NCBI GenBank assembly: GCA_963781595.1
Contig: CAWAGG010000006.1
Coordinates: 806,001 to 870,000 of the forward strand
DNA from: JBEDUK01 sp963781595
GTDB taxonomy: Bacteria > Actinomycetota > UBA4738
DNA length: 64,000 nt
Direction of reading: 5' to 3'
Part shown: in pieces, positions 43,409 to 52,214 of the stretch
Position numbering within the stretch: position 1 is the first letter of the stretch
Layout of the letters: each line of letters opens with the position of its first letter
Notes under the pieces: model-generated
The model's input: only the letters and a program-made list of their open reading frames with translations
What the model was told of the DNA's origin: nothing
Databases searched by the model: none
Made by a program: the position numbers and the translations under genes

Positions 43409-44460
43409 GGACGCGGTCGCGCCAACGGCGACGATCGAACGGCGGCCACGGCGGCCACGGCGATCGCCAGCCTTCTGCCTGCACGGCCGGGCTGCCGTGC
43501 GGACCCGACGGGGATCGGACCCGTGGTCTCGAGGCCATGGCCCTGCAACGCTGCGCCGAAGGCGGCCATGAATTTCGAGACACTGGCGAACCGCGCCGCC
43601 GGGTCCTTCGACATGCCCTTCGCGAGCACGTGGTCAACCGTGGCCGGCAGGTCGGGCCGAGCGTCTGTCGCCTTCGGTGGAGGCTGGCGTACGTGCGCGT
43701 GAAGGGTGGCGAGTTCGAGGTCCCGCTCGAACGGCGGCTTGCCCGTTAGGCATGCGTACAGGGTCGCCGCCAGACCGTACTGGTCGACCAGACCGTCGAT
43801 CGCGCCGCCCTCGATCTGCTCGGGAGCAACATAGTCGACCGTCCCGAGGAAGCGATCGGCGGACGTGGAGGTGCTCGCCTCGCTCGCTCGCCTGGTCAGG
43901 CCGAAGTCCGTCAGGAAGGCATGATCCCCGGCCTTGCCGATGAGGTCGACGACATCGTGGTCGGGGCTGGGGATGACGACCTCGGCAGAACGCGCGGGTT
44001 CGACCAGGATGTTGCTCGGCTTGACATCACGGTGAACCAGTCCTCTGGCGTGTGCCGTGTCCAGCGCGTCGGCGACCTGTGAGAGCAATCCGACCGCGTA
44101 CCCGGCCTCGAGCGATCCTCGCAGCAGGATCAGTGAGCGAAGGTCGAGGCCATCGATGAAGCGCATCGAGATCCAGAGCTGCCCTCGCTCCTCGCCCGCA
44201 CCGTAGATCGGCACGATGCTCGGATGGTCGATCGAGGCGGCGAGCCGAGATTCGGCGACGAAGCGCTCCCTCGCGCTCGGGTCGCCGGAGCGGTCCGCCG
44301 TGAGCACCTTGAGGGCCACCGGCCGGTCGAGCCTCGGGTCCTTCGCCAGGTACACGATGCCCATGCCTCCCCGGCCGATGACGCGCTCGATGCGGCAGCC
44401 GGCGAACATCGTGCCGGGCTGGAGTGCCGGGTCGTTCGTCCTGTTCGGTGGCCCGCTCAT
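43405..44460 (-). CDS. Ser/Thr protein kinase (PknB-like), 5' half of a split kinase-propeller gene
   Basis: 351 residues from ATG 44460. Kinase features: 'IGRGGMGIVYLAKD', 'VALKVLTADRSGD', 'LVHRDVKPSNILVEP', 'FLTDFGLTRR', 'GTVDYVAPEQIEGGAIDGLV'. The frame ends in the middle of what should be the transmembrane helix: 'RRLAIAVAAVAAV' is hydrophobic, then 'RSSPLARPRP' and a stop. The hydrophobic run continues in the next frame ('SIVAVGATASMML'). The break falls in a GC-rich direct repeat (GTGGCCGCC twice), where slippage is likely. So the pair is probably one membrane kinase with a propeller, split by a base lost near 43440, unless this is a sequence error. Confidence 0.85.
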   Translation of the reverse strand: MSGPPNRTNDPALQPGTMFAGCRIERVIGRGGMGIVYLAKDPRLDRPVALKVLTADRSGDPSARERFVAESRLAASIDHPSIVPIYGAGEERGQLWISMRFIDGLDLRSLILLRGSLEAGYAVGLLSQVADALDTAHARGLVHRDVKPSNILVEPARSAEVVIPSPDHDVVDLIGKAGDHAFLTDFGLTRRASEASTSTSADRFLGTVDYVAPEQIEGGAIDGLVDQYGLAATLYACLTGKPPFERDLELATLHAHVRQPPPKATDARPDLPATVDHVLAKGMSKDPAARFASVSKFMAAFGAALQGHGLETTGPIPVGSARQPGRAGRRLAIAVAAVAAVRSSPLARPRP

Positions 44461-44912
44461 CTCGGCAGCACCGACCCCTCGTCGCCGGTGCGCGAGGTCG
44501 AGAGATCGTCATCTGCCCTGCTCCACAAGTACCGGATCATCGGGGTCGACCCTTCATCCGCTCATTCGACGAGGGATCGGTGGGATCGAGCGAGGATGGT
44601 CTTACTTTCATCGAAGCGGTCGGCCCGCATAAGGACCGCGGCCACCGAGTAGGTCGGGCGCTGCTCGAAAGGGAGGTCCTGCGAAATCCTGCGTGGACCG
44701 ATCTCTCCGATATCGCGACCTAATGGCTCCGCGAGCCTCGCATAGCACCGTCCTGACGGTCTGGATCTGACTACAGCGGCGGTCGGAGACGCGTTCGTCA
44801 CGAAGGTCCTCCCGTGACCGCGGCCTGATCGAAGACGCGATGTAGCGCGCGCCTCAACCCGGGTGTACGGTCGGCTGGCTCGGCCGATCCGGACCGGCAC
44901 TCGGGAGGCGCG
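44461..44912. other. 452-bp gap with a remnant gene tail and no complete gene
   Basis: It lies between the split kinase (minus) and the DUF6529-like gene (plus). The first 300 bp show no recognised gene or RNA. The last part holds the SBBP tail remnant described separately. Divergent promoters for both neighbours are expected here but no clear boxes were found. Confidence 0.6.
44763..44817 (+). pseudogene. Remnant of the 3' end of a second SBBP-repeat gene
   Basis: Positions 44785-44813 repeat 29 bases of 42290-42318 exactly, and the surrounding sequence is alignable from 44763. In frame it reads 'DAFVTKVLP' and a TGA stop, the same ending as the intact SBBP protein. No upstream coding region remains. 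It indicates that a second SBBP gene existed or that the kinase cassette was inserted or duplicated beside this tail. Confidence 0.8.
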
Positions 44913-45485
44913 GTGTCCACGACGACCACCACGATCGCGAGACGCGGCGGGTCCGCTCGAGCGCGTCTCGCGCTCGCCATCCTGGGCGGCGCGCTCGTGG
45001 CGCTCTCCCTCGGCATCTACGGACGGGCGCACGATCCCACCGGCCAGAGCCTCGTGACGCTCTTCTTCAGCCGAACGATCACGCTCAAGGTCTGGCTGGC
45101 GACCGCAGCCGTCGCGGTCGCGTGCGTCCAGCTGCTGTCCGGTGCCCGCATGACGGGCAAGCTCGGAAGGGGTTCGGGGCCGAAGTGGGTGCGCCCCCTC
45201 CACCGGGTCTCGGGGGCCGTCGCATTCCTCATCACGATCCCCGTCGCGTACCATTGCCTGTGGGCCCTGGGCTTCCAGTACCAGGCCGGCACCCGCGTGA
45301 TGCTCCACGGGATCTTCGGGTGCCTGTTCTTCGGAACCCTGTTCGCGAAGGTGCTGATCGCCGAGGTGCGAGAGATGCCGCGGAGGGTGCTGCCGCTCGT
45401 CGGTGGCACCCTGTTCACCGTCCTGGTGCTCGTCTGGGCGACGAGCGCGCTGTGGTTCTTCCGGACGGTGGGGTTCGACCTGTAG
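44913..45485 (+). CDS. Four-helix membrane protein (DUF6529-like)
   Basis: 190 residues from GTG 44913. Four hydrophobic segments are seen at about 20-36, 60-78, 100-122 and 155-180. Conserved-looking histidines sit in 'RPLHRVSGAVAFLIT', 'VAYHCLWALGF' and 'VMLHGIFGCLFFG', which could coordinate a b-type heme as in cytochrome b561-like proteins. Family recognition is from pattern memory. A 37-residue single-helix protein follows at once and may be a partner. Their place in a redox or transport process is unknown. Confidence 0.7.
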   Translation: MSTTTTTIARRGGSARARLALAILGGALVALSLGIYGRAHDPTGQSLVTLFFSRTITLKVWLATAAVAVACVQLLSGARMTGKLGRGSGPKWVRPLHRVSGAVAFLITIPVAYHCLWALGFQYQAGTRVMLHGIFGCLFFGTLFAKVLIAEVREMPRRVLPLVGGTLFTVLVLVWATSALWFFRTVGFDL

Positions 45486-45599
45486 ATGGCCAGGAGGCCG
45501 ATCGACCGCGTCGTGCTCGCGATCCTGATCTTCGGAGCGATCGTGTTCGTGCTGCTGCTCGCCGGCGTCGGCTCGGCCGTGCTGACGAACCCGCCGTAA
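45486..45599 (+). CDS. 37-residue single-helix membrane peptide
   Basis: It starts at the base following the preceding stop codon (TAG ATG), so it is translated with the upstream membrane protein. 'MARRPIDRVVLAILIFGAIV' is followed by a hydrophobic stretch (FVLLLAGVG) and a short exterior tail, TNPP. It is too short for routine gene callers. It probably stabilises or assembles the upstream four-helix protein. Confidence 0.65.
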   Translation: MARRPIDRVVLAILIFGAIVFVLLLAGVGSAVLTNPP

Positions 45600-45641
45600 G
45601 GCCCGGCTTGGGCCGCCGTCAGGGTCGCGATCCTGGGTACG

Positions 45642-46535
45642 ATGGCGCGCGTGGACGCCATGCCGGATCCAACGCCGCCCGCCGGCGATCAGTACGAAGG
45701 CGACCCGACGTCGCGCGAGCGCGGCGAGCGGTTGCGCGATCTCCTCACCGTCATGGCGCGCCTGCGTGGTCCGAGCGGGTGCCCCTGGGACGCCGAACAG
45801 ACCCACCAGACCCTGGCGAGGCACCTCCTCGAGGAGGCCCACGAGACCCTGGAGGCGATCGACTCCGATGATCCGGACCGGCTGAAGGACGAACTGGGCG
45901 ACCTGCTGCTGCAGGTCGTGTTCCACGCGGAGATCGCGCGTCAGGAGGGAACGTTCGACATCGACGACGTCGCGGAAGCCTTGACGGCCAAGCTGATCCG
46001 GCGTCATCCCCACGTGTTCGGCGACACCGACGTCGCCTCCGCTGCAGAGGTCCTCGTGAACTGGGAACGCATCAAGGCCGATGAGCGCGCCGACTCCGGA
46101 GCGGCGCCGGGGGACGGCGTCGATGACGACATCCCGGCATCGCTCCCAGCGCTCGCGCGAGCGGCCAAGGTCCAGCGTCGCGCCGCGGGGTTCGGGTTCG
46201 AGTGGCGGACGACCGGCGGCGCGATCGACAAGGTCCGCGAGGAGCTCGGCGAGCTGGAAGCCGAAGCCGCGGCGCTCCCCGAGGCCACGTCGGCGCGGAC
46301 GCAGGCTCCGCCCGAGCGGGTGGAGGAGGAACTCGGCGACCTGCTCTTCGCGGTCGCATCGCTCGGCCGGCGGCTGAACGTCGATCCCGAATCGGCGCTG
46401 CGGAAGGCCACCAGGCGGTTCGCCGCGCGCTTTGACGCGATGGTGGCCGACGCAGCGCGATCCGGCGTGGACCTCGAGGGGCTCACCGAGGACGAACTGG
46501 TGGCACGGTTCCGCGCTCAGGCGCCGTCCCGCTGA
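45642..46535 (+). CDS. mazG: Nucleoside triphosphate pyrophosphohydrolase MazG
   Basis: 297 residues from ATG 45642 (ATG 45660 is an alternative). Both MazG domains are visible: the first has 'LRGPSGCPWDAEQTHQTLAR', 'LLEEAHETLEAID' (the EExxExxD metal site), 'KDELGDLLLQVVFHA' and 'KLIRRHPHVFGD'. The second has 'KVREELGELEAEA', 'VEEELGDLLFAVASL' and 'LRKATRRFAARF'. It removes noncanonical or excess nucleoside triphosphates. The 3' end overlaps the convergent MFS gene by 19 bp. Confidence 0.95.
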   Translation: MARVDAMPDPTPPAGDQYEGDPTSRERGERLRDLLTVMARLRGPSGCPWDAEQTHQTLARHLLEEAHETLEAIDSDDPDRLKDELGDLLLQVVFHAEIARQEGTFDIDDVAEALTAKLIRRHPHVFGDTDVASAAEVLVNWERIKADERADSGAAPGDGVDDDIPASLPALARAAKVQRRAAGFGFEWRTTGGAIDKVREELGELEAEAAALPEATSARTQAPPERVEEELGDLLFAVASLGRRLNVDPESALRKATRRFAARFDAMVADAARSGVDLEGLTEDELVARFRAQAPSR

Positions 46536-48196
46536 GCGCCGCGCGCCCCGTCGGGAGGCTCGAGGAGCCGGTCCGCGACGACGTGCGCCGCGCGGAGGCT
46601 CCGCGGGTGACCCGTGATCGCCACCAGGAACGGCTCACGTTCGAGTGCGAGCAGCCTGACATCGCTCGCGGCCGTGACCGTCGCCGTTCGGCGAACGTCC
46701 CGGAGGAGCGCGATCTCTCCGAAGTGGCTCCCCGGTCCCATCCGGCGGACGCCTCGCCCGTCGACGCCGACGTCGACCTCGCCGTCCTCGAGCACGTAGA
46801 AGCGATCGCCGACGTCGCCCTGACGGATCACGACCGCGCCCGCGGACGCGTCCACCGGTACGAGGTCGGCGGCGAGTCGCTCCAGCGTCGGAGCGGTCAG
46901 CGGAGCGAACATCTCGATCGACCGGAGCAGCTCGATCTGCCGAACCGGCGCCGCCGTCCGCCGGTCGGCGCGCGCGATCACGCGCACCATGGGGAGTGCG
47001 ACCACGAGGACCGCTGCCCCTGCCACGACGAGCGCCCCGCGCGATCCCAGCCAGGCCACCAGGGCCGCGGCCCCGATCGACCCGATCGCGAGCGCGCCCA
47101 TCCGCAGACCCTCCCGCACGCCGAACACACGCGACAGGACGTCGTCGGCCGTCACGCGCTGCAGGAGGGTTCGGCCGGCGACCTCGGCGAGCATCCGGCC
47201 GCTGCCCGCCGCCGCCAGCAGGAGCGGCACCGCGATCGGCCCGGGCACGATGCCGGTCGCCGCGAAGCCCAGTCCGAACGCGAGCACCCCGACGAGCAGC
47301 GACGGGGCCAGCCGGCGGCGGCCGATCAGCATGACGGTGGCGCCGACCCCCAGGAGGCCGCCCGCCCCATAGGCGGCCGTGAGGAACGCCGGTCCTCCCG
47401 GTCCTGTGTGCAGGATCGCCAGCGCGAGCACCACCAGCAGGACGTCGAGGGCGCCCTCCAGGATCGACACGGTCCCACCGAGCGCGACCAACGCGCGTGG
47501 GGTTGGCTCTCGCGCGATCGCACGGAAGCCCGCGGCCGACTCGGCGATCAGGTTGGGCCGAGGGCCGCGCGCCGGCCGTTCGTCATGTGCTCGGACCCCG
47601 ACGGCCAGTGCCACCGAGGCCGCGCTGATCGTGGCCATCACGGCGAAGGCCTGCGCGGGTCCGGCGATCGCCAGGAGGACCCCGGTCACTGCCGGGCCGC
47701 CCAGGACGCTCGCGCTCTCGATCCAGCCCCCGACCACGTTCGCCGACGTCAGCTCGTCTCCCGTCCGGGCGAGGGTCGGGAGCAGCGCCCCCAAGGCGGG
47801 CCGCGTCATCGTGAACGTCGTCGCCACGATGGCGGCCGCAAGGTAGACGACCGTTCGCGGTGCGCCGGCGGCGAGCACGATGGCCACGACCGCGGCGCTC
47901 GCGGTCTGCGCGACGTATCCCCACACCAGGACGCGGTCCCTCGGGTACCGGTCGCCGAGCTGGGCCGCGACAGGCGCGGAGAGCATCGCTGGGATCAGCT
48001 GGATCATCGCCACGACGCCGGTCGCGGTCGCGCCGCCGACCCCGTACGCGTAGACGAGCATCGCGACCCACGTACCCAGCTCCGCCGCGCTCGATCCCAG
48101 GTACGCGAGCTCGGTGCGAGCGAGCGAACGGTTCCGGAACGTCGAACCGAACGCCGTGCCGAACCGGCGTAGGTACGACCCGACCGCGCCGGTCAC
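46517..48196 (-). CDS. MFS transporter with a C-terminal cyclic-nucleotide-binding domain
   Basis: 559 residues from GTG 48196, which overlaps the cyclase stop as GTGA. About 410 residues form a 10-12 helix MFS_3-like transporter ('ELGTWVAMLVYAYGVGG', 'AQLGDRYPRDRVLVWGY'). Residues about 435-540 are a CAP_ED domain: 'FAPLTAPTLERLAADLVPVD', 'VIRQGDVGDRFYVLEDGEVD', and the phosphate-binding cassette 'GSHFGEIALLRDVRRTATVT', which retains the Glu and Arg that bind cAMP. The gene upstream encodes an adenylate-cyclase-like protein. The transporter would therefore be directly gated by the nucleotide its partner makes. The cargo is unknown. Confidence 0.88.
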   Translation of the reverse strand: MTGAVGSYLRRFGTAFGSTFRNRSLARTELAYLGSSAAELGTWVAMLVYAYGVGGATATGVVAMIQLIPAMLSAPVAAQLGDRYPRDRVLVWGYVAQTASAAVVAIVLAAGAPRTVVYLAAAIVATTFTMTRPALGALLPTLARTGDELTSANVVGGWIESASVLGGPAVTGVLLAIAGPAQAFAVMATISAASVALAVGVRAHDERPARGPRPNLIAESAAGFRAIAREPTPRALVALGGTVSILEGALDVLLVVLALAILHTGPGGPAFLTAAYGAGGLLGVGATVMLIGRRRLAPSLLVGVLAFGLGFAATGIVPGPIAVPLLLAAAGSGRMLAEVAGRTLLQRVTADDVLSRVFGVREGLRMGALAIGSIGAAALVAWLGSRGALVVAGAAVLVVALPMVRVIARADRRTAAPVRQIELLRSIEMFAPLTAPTLERLAADLVPVDASAGAVVIRQGDVGDRFYVLEDGEVDVGVDGRGVRRMGPGSHFGEIALLRDVRRTATVTAASDVRLLALEREPFLVAITGHPRSLRAAHVVADRLLEPPDGARGAQRDGA

Positions 48197-49488
48197 AAGG
48201 GGGGGTGTTCGGCCCGTGCGAGTCGGTACGTGTCCACGGGCGACTGGCGGCCCTTGACCTGGATCGGGCCGATCGGTTCGACCTCGAACCCGGGCGCCGC
48301 GGCGAGCGTCACGGCGGAGACCAGGATCTCTCCGCTGGCGGCCTGCGACTGGAGCCGTTGCGCGACGTTCACCGCGTCGCCGATCACCGTGTATTCCAGG
48401 CGTCCTGCCGCTCCGATCGTTCCGGCGACGACTGTGCCCGTGTTGACGCCGATCCCCATCTCGAGCTTCCGCGTCCCGCGCTCGGCAGCGAGCGCGTTGC
48501 GTTGGGCCTGTCGCTCGTGCATCGCGACGGCGCACCGAAGCGCCCGGGGCGCGTGATCCGGGATGCGGTCGGGCGCGCCGAACACCACCATGACCGAGTC
48601 GCCGGCGAAGTCCGGGATCGTTCCTCCGAGCTCGAGCACGACCTCGGCCATCGCCTCGAGATGGCCGCCGATCAGGTCGGCCAGCTCGACCGGCGAAACC
48701 TCCTCCGCGACGGTCGAGAACCCGCGGATGTCAGAGAACAGGACCGTGACCTCGAGCTCCTCCCGCAGGAGCTCGAGCGACGGCGTGACACCGATCCGGG
48801 CGGCCACCTGTGGCGGGAGGAACGAACGGAGCGTCCGCGACGAGGCCTCGCGGTCGACGACGGCGGCGTGCAGTCGCTTGAACTCGTCCACCGCGACGTT
48901 CGCGCCGTGGCTGGAGTCGTCGGCCAGACGACCGAACAGTAAGGTCACTTTACGGTCCACCGACTCCTGGCTCGTCCCGAGCTGCTCGGCGATCTCCGCG
49001 TACCCGAGGCCTTCGGCCATCATGTCGAGGATCGTTCGGTCCTCGGTGGCGGCATCCTCCCGTCCCGAGAGGCGGGCCGCGATGCCGGGATCGATCGCCG
49101 ACCCGCCGGCCGCGACTTCGTGGATCGCGTGGGCGAGCTCGTCGCCCTGTCCGAGCCGGTCCTTCAGCAGGTACGCGAGCCCGCTGCGCCCCTGGCCCAG
49201 CAGCGCGAGCGCGTACGCCTCGTCGTCGTGGGCGGAGAGCACCACGACGCCGGTCCCGGGGTGACGTTCTCGGATGATGTGCGCGCAGTCGACGCCCTCG
49301 AGCTGGAAGTTCGGCGGCATCTTGATGTCCGTGACGACGACGTCGGGCAGGAGCGCCCCTGCGGCATCCAGCAGGGACGGCGCGTCCTCGGCCACGCCCA
49401 CGACCTCGATGTCGTCTGCGAGCCCGAGCAGCGCGCGGACGCCCTCGCGGACGAGGACGTTGTCGTCGCACAGCACCACGCGGATCAT
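48193..49488 (-). CDS. Receiver-HTH-class III adenylate/guanylate cyclase
   Basis: 431 residues. A CheY-like receiver (about 1-118) has 'VVLCDDNVLVREG', 'VVVTDIKMPP' (phosphorylated Asp) and 'LAYLLKDRL'. A LuxR-like helix-turn-helix region (about 140-185) follows: 'ILDMMAEGLGYAEIAEQLGT'. The C-terminal half is a class III cyclase: 'VTVLFSDIRGFSTVAEEV' (first metal Asp), 'FAGDSVMVVFGAP' (second metal Asp), 'GIGVNTGTVVAGTIGA' and 'YTVIGDAVNVAQRLQ' with the transition-state Asn and Arg. All catalytic residues are visible. It probably makes cAMP under control of a phosphorylation signal. The MFS gene with a nucleotide-binding domain follows with a 4-bp overlap. Confidence 0.9.
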   Translation of the reverse strand: MIRVVLCDDNVLVREGVRALLGLADDIEVVGVAEDAPSLLDAAGALLPDVVVTDIKMPPNFQLEGVDCAHIIRERHPGTGVVVLSAHDDEAYALALLGQGRSGLAYLLKDRLGQGDELAHAIHEVAAGGSAIDPGIAARLSGREDAATEDRTILDMMAEGLGYAEIAEQLGTSQESVDRKVTLLFGRLADDSSHGANVAVDEFKRLHAAVVDREASSRTLRSFLPPQVAARIGVTPSLELLREELEVTVLFSDIRGFSTVAEEVSPVELADLIGGHLEAMAEVVLELGGTIPDFAGDSVMVVFGAPDRIPDHAPRALRCAVAMHERQAQRNALAAERGTRKLEMGIGVNTGTVVAGTIGAAGRLEYTVIGDAVNVAQRLQSQAASGEILVSAVTLAAAPGFEVEPIGPIQVKGRQSPVDTYRLARAEHPPL

Positions 49489-49535
49489 CGGGTCACCGTT
49501 CCGTCCACCGCGCGGGGTCCGTGTACCATCCGGCC

Positions 49536-50219
49536 GTGTCCCTTCGTGTGGTGTTCGCCGAAGACAACTACCTGGTGCGGGAGGGTACAGCGGCGCTCCT
49601 GGCCGAGGTGTCCGACATCGAATTGGTCGCGACCGCGACGGACCTGTCGGAGCTCCTCGCGGCCGTGGAGGAACACCGTCCCGACGCGGTCCTGACCGAC
49701 ATCCGGATGCCGCCGACGAATACCCGGGAGGGGATCGACGCCGCCGTCCGGATCCGCCGCGAGCACCCGGAGATCGGCGTCGTCGTGCTCTCCCAATACG
49801 TCGAGGGCGACTACGCCTACGATCTGCTGAAGGACGGCGCCTCCGGCCTCGGGTACCTCCTGAAAGAGCGGGTCGCGGACGTCGACGAGGTCGTTCGAGC
49901 CCTGGTCGAGGTGTCCCGCGGTGGATCCGTCCTGGATCCGAAGGTCGTCGAGCGATTGATCGAACAGAAGTCGAAGCTCGCGCATTCGCCGCTCGCGAAC
50001 CTCACGGAGCGTGAGCGCGAGGTCCTGGAACAGATGGCGCAAGGGAAGAACAACGCGGCGATCGCGAAGAGCCTGTTCCTGTCCGAGCGAGCCATCGAGA
50101 AGCACATCAATTCGTTGTTCCACAAGCTCAACCTCTCCGCGGAGCCGGACGGGCATCGGCGCGTGCTGGCGGTGCTCGCCTTCCTCCGCGAGGCCGGCTT
50201 GCCGGACGCAGGTCGCTGA
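49536..50219 (+). CDS. NarL/LuxR-family response regulator
   Basis: 227 residues from GTG 49536. Receiver (about 1-120): 'VVFAEDNYLVREG', 'AVLTDIRMPPTNTREGIDAA' and 'GLGYLLKERVADVDEV'. The effector HTH (about 160-220): 'LTEREREVLEQMAQGKNNAA' and 'IAKSLFLSERAIEKHINSLF'. Its receiver is closely related to that of the divergent cyclase, so the two may share a kinase. It ends 38 bp from the convergent sensor histidine kinase, its likely partner. Confidence 0.93.
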   Translation: MSLRVVFAEDNYLVREGTAALLAEVSDIELVATATDLSELLAAVEEHRPDAVLTDIRMPPTNTREGIDAAVRIRREHPEIGVVVLSQYVEGDYAYDLLKDGASGLGYLLKERVADVDEVVRALVEVSRGGSVLDPKVVERLIEQKSKLAHSPLANLTEREREVLEQMAQGKNNAAIAKSLFLSERAIEKHINSLFHKLNLSAEPDGHRRVLAVLAFLREAGLPDAGR

Positions 50220-50257
50220 GGATCCCGCGAACCGCCACGTGCCCGGACCGACCCGCC

Positions 50258-52210
50258 TCATGATGACCTCGCCGGCGACGTCAGCGGGATCACGCCGGAC
50301 ACGCGCGTCCCAGCGCCCACGGTCGATTCGACGCGCAGGCTCCCACCGACCGCGCCGAGCCGGTCGCTCATGTTCGTGAATCCGGCGCCCCCGGCCCGCG
50401 ACCGGATGTCGAACCCGACGCCGTCATCGGTGACGTCGAAGACGAGCGCGCCCTCGTTCTCGCTCAGGGTCACGTTCACGGTCGCGCCTTCGCCCGCGTA
50501 CTTGCCGGCGTTCTGTAGGGCTTCGAGGCAGCAGAAGTAGACCGCCGCCTCGACCTCCTGCGGATAGCGCGCGGCGCCGTTCGCGTGGACCTCGGTCGGC
50601 AGCGACGCCCGGCGGGCCGCGGAGGCGAGCGCCTCGGGCAGACCCTTGTCCGCGAGGAGCGGCGGGTAGATCCCATGCGCGAGGTCGCGCAGCTCCTGGA
50701 TCGTGTCCTCGACGTCGCCGCCCAGTTCCGCCAGCAGCTTCTCGGCGCGGGCCGGGTCCTTCTCGGCGAACTGCCGCACGAGACGAACCTTCACCGCCAG
50801 CGCGACCAGGTGCTGCTGCGCGCCGTCGTGGAGGTTCCGTTCGATCGAACGCCGGGCGGCGTCTGACGCCGCGACGATCCGGCCGCGCGAAGCCTGGAGC
50901 TCGCGGGCCTGGCGGCGAACCTCGTCGAGCGACGCCTGCAGCGCGGAGTCGAGCCGGACGTTGTGCAGCGTGAGGCCGACCTGCCGCGCGAGCTCCGCCA
51001 GGGTCGCTTCCTGGTCGGCGCCGAACTGCGCGGCCTCGTGGGCGCGCTCCACGATCAGGACGCCGAGCAGCTCGCCGGAGTGCACGATCGGCGCGAGGCG
51101 GATCACGGCGTCCTCGCGGCCCGCGAGGATGCTCGGCAACCAGACCCTGATCCACGCGAGTCCCGACACGCCGGCGCGAGCGACGGTCTCGGTCTCGGCC
51201 GCCGTCAGCGGGACCGCCGCGCGCGGGCGCTCCGGGTCCGAGACCGCGAGGTGCAGCGTGTCGCCGGTCAGGGTCCAGACCTCGGCCGATGTCAGGTCGA
51301 GCGTCTTGCGCAACGACTCCGCCAGTTGCAGGAGGAGTTCGTCCAACGGGATCGCCCGCGTCAGCCTGGTGCCGAACTGCCGGATCGCGTCGTCGGGGGC
51401 GTGCTGCTCGCGGTAGACGACGCGCTTCGCGAACCGGACGAGGCGGGCGTGGGTGGGGAAGTACAGCAGCGCGCAGACGCCCGCCGCCACCATCGAGAGC
51501 ACGAGCAGTGTGCGTTCGCCATGCCTCGGGACCCGTCCGAGCCCGAGCACGATCAGCACGTAGACGGCGATCACGACGACCATGAGCCCGGCGAAGGAGA
51601 TCGTCCAGACGAGGAGGGGATCGATCGACGGGTCGAGCCGTCTGCTGACGCCCGCGGCCAGCGACAGTGGGATCAATGCGGTGGAGGCGGCCGCGACGAC
51701 CGCGACGTCCGCGGGCCAGTCGACCAGCACGTGCAGGCCGAGCGCGACCGCGGAGATCCCGCCGGCGACCACGATCGCCCAGGCCAGCCACTTGATGCGT
51801 CGCTGACCGGACGGGTTCATCCGCGGGTAGCGGGTCAGCATCGCCGCGGAGCCGGCGACGACCGCGGCCACGGCCAGTGCCGCCACGACGCCGCCGGGCA
51901 CGTCGGGGCGCTGCGACCACAGGTACCCGGCGACGCCGAGCGCAACCGCGTATCCGATGCCGACGGTAACCCGGTGTCCGGTCGTGGCGAGCTTCCCGTC
52001 GGGCATCCCCGCGAGCAGATGGAAACCGATGCCGCAGAGGACCGCCAGCGCCGGGCCTTCGGCGTCCGGGACGACGATCCCGAGCGCGCCTACGACGGAG
52101 GCTCCCAGCACGATGAAGCCCAGCGGTTCGCTCCGCCGCCGGACGACGAGCAGGCACCCGGCCACGATCCACAGGGCGAGGAGCACGTCGCGAACGATCC
52201 TCGGGTCCAT
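50258..52210 (-). CDS. Membrane sensor histidine kinase (HisKA_3 type, GAF)
   Basis: 650 residues. Seven or eight hydrophobic segments (about 8-260) form the membrane sensor. A GAF domain (about 290-420) follows: 'LAWIRVWLPSILAGREDAVI' and 'GELLGVLIVERAHEA'. The HisKA_3 dimerisation helix 'AARRSIERNLHDGAQQHLVA' holds the phospho-accepting His, with ATPase motifs 'CLEALQNAGKYA', 'VTDDGVGFDIRSRAGGAG' and 'GLGNM-like' FTNMSDRLGAVGG. It pairs with the convergent NarL-type regulator. The lack of a large periplasmic loop suggests sensing at the membrane. Confidence 0.92.
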   Translation of the reverse strand: MDPRIVRDVLLALWIVAGCLLVVRRRSEPLGFIVLGASVVGALGIVVPDAEGPALAVLCGIGFHLLAGMPDGKLATTGHRVTVGIGYAVALGVAGYLWSQRPDVPGGVVAALAVAAVVAGSAAMLTRYPRMNPSGQRRIKWLAWAIVVAGGISAVALGLHVLVDWPADVAVVAAASTALIPLSLAAGVSRRLDPSIDPLLVWTISFAGLMVVVIAVYVLIVLGLGRVPRHGERTLLVLSMVAAGVCALLYFPTHARLVRFAKRVVYREQHAPDDAIRQFGTRLTRAIPLDELLLQLAESLRKTLDLTSAEVWTLTGDTLHLAVSDPERPRAAVPLTAAETETVARAGVSGLAWIRVWLPSILAGREDAVIRLAPIVHSGELLGVLIVERAHEAAQFGADQEATLAELARQVGLTLHNVRLDSALQASLDEVRRQARELQASRGRIVAASDAARRSIERNLHDGAQQHLVALAVKVRLVRQFAEKDPARAEKLLAELGGDVEDTIQELRDLAHGIYPPLLADKGLPEALASAARRASLPTEVHANGAARYPQEVEAAVYFCCLEALQNAGKYAGEGATVNVTLSENEGALVFDVTDDGVGFDIRSRAGGAGFTNMSDRLGAVGGSLRVESTVGAGTRVSGVIPLTSPARSS

Positions 52211-52214
52211 CGGT

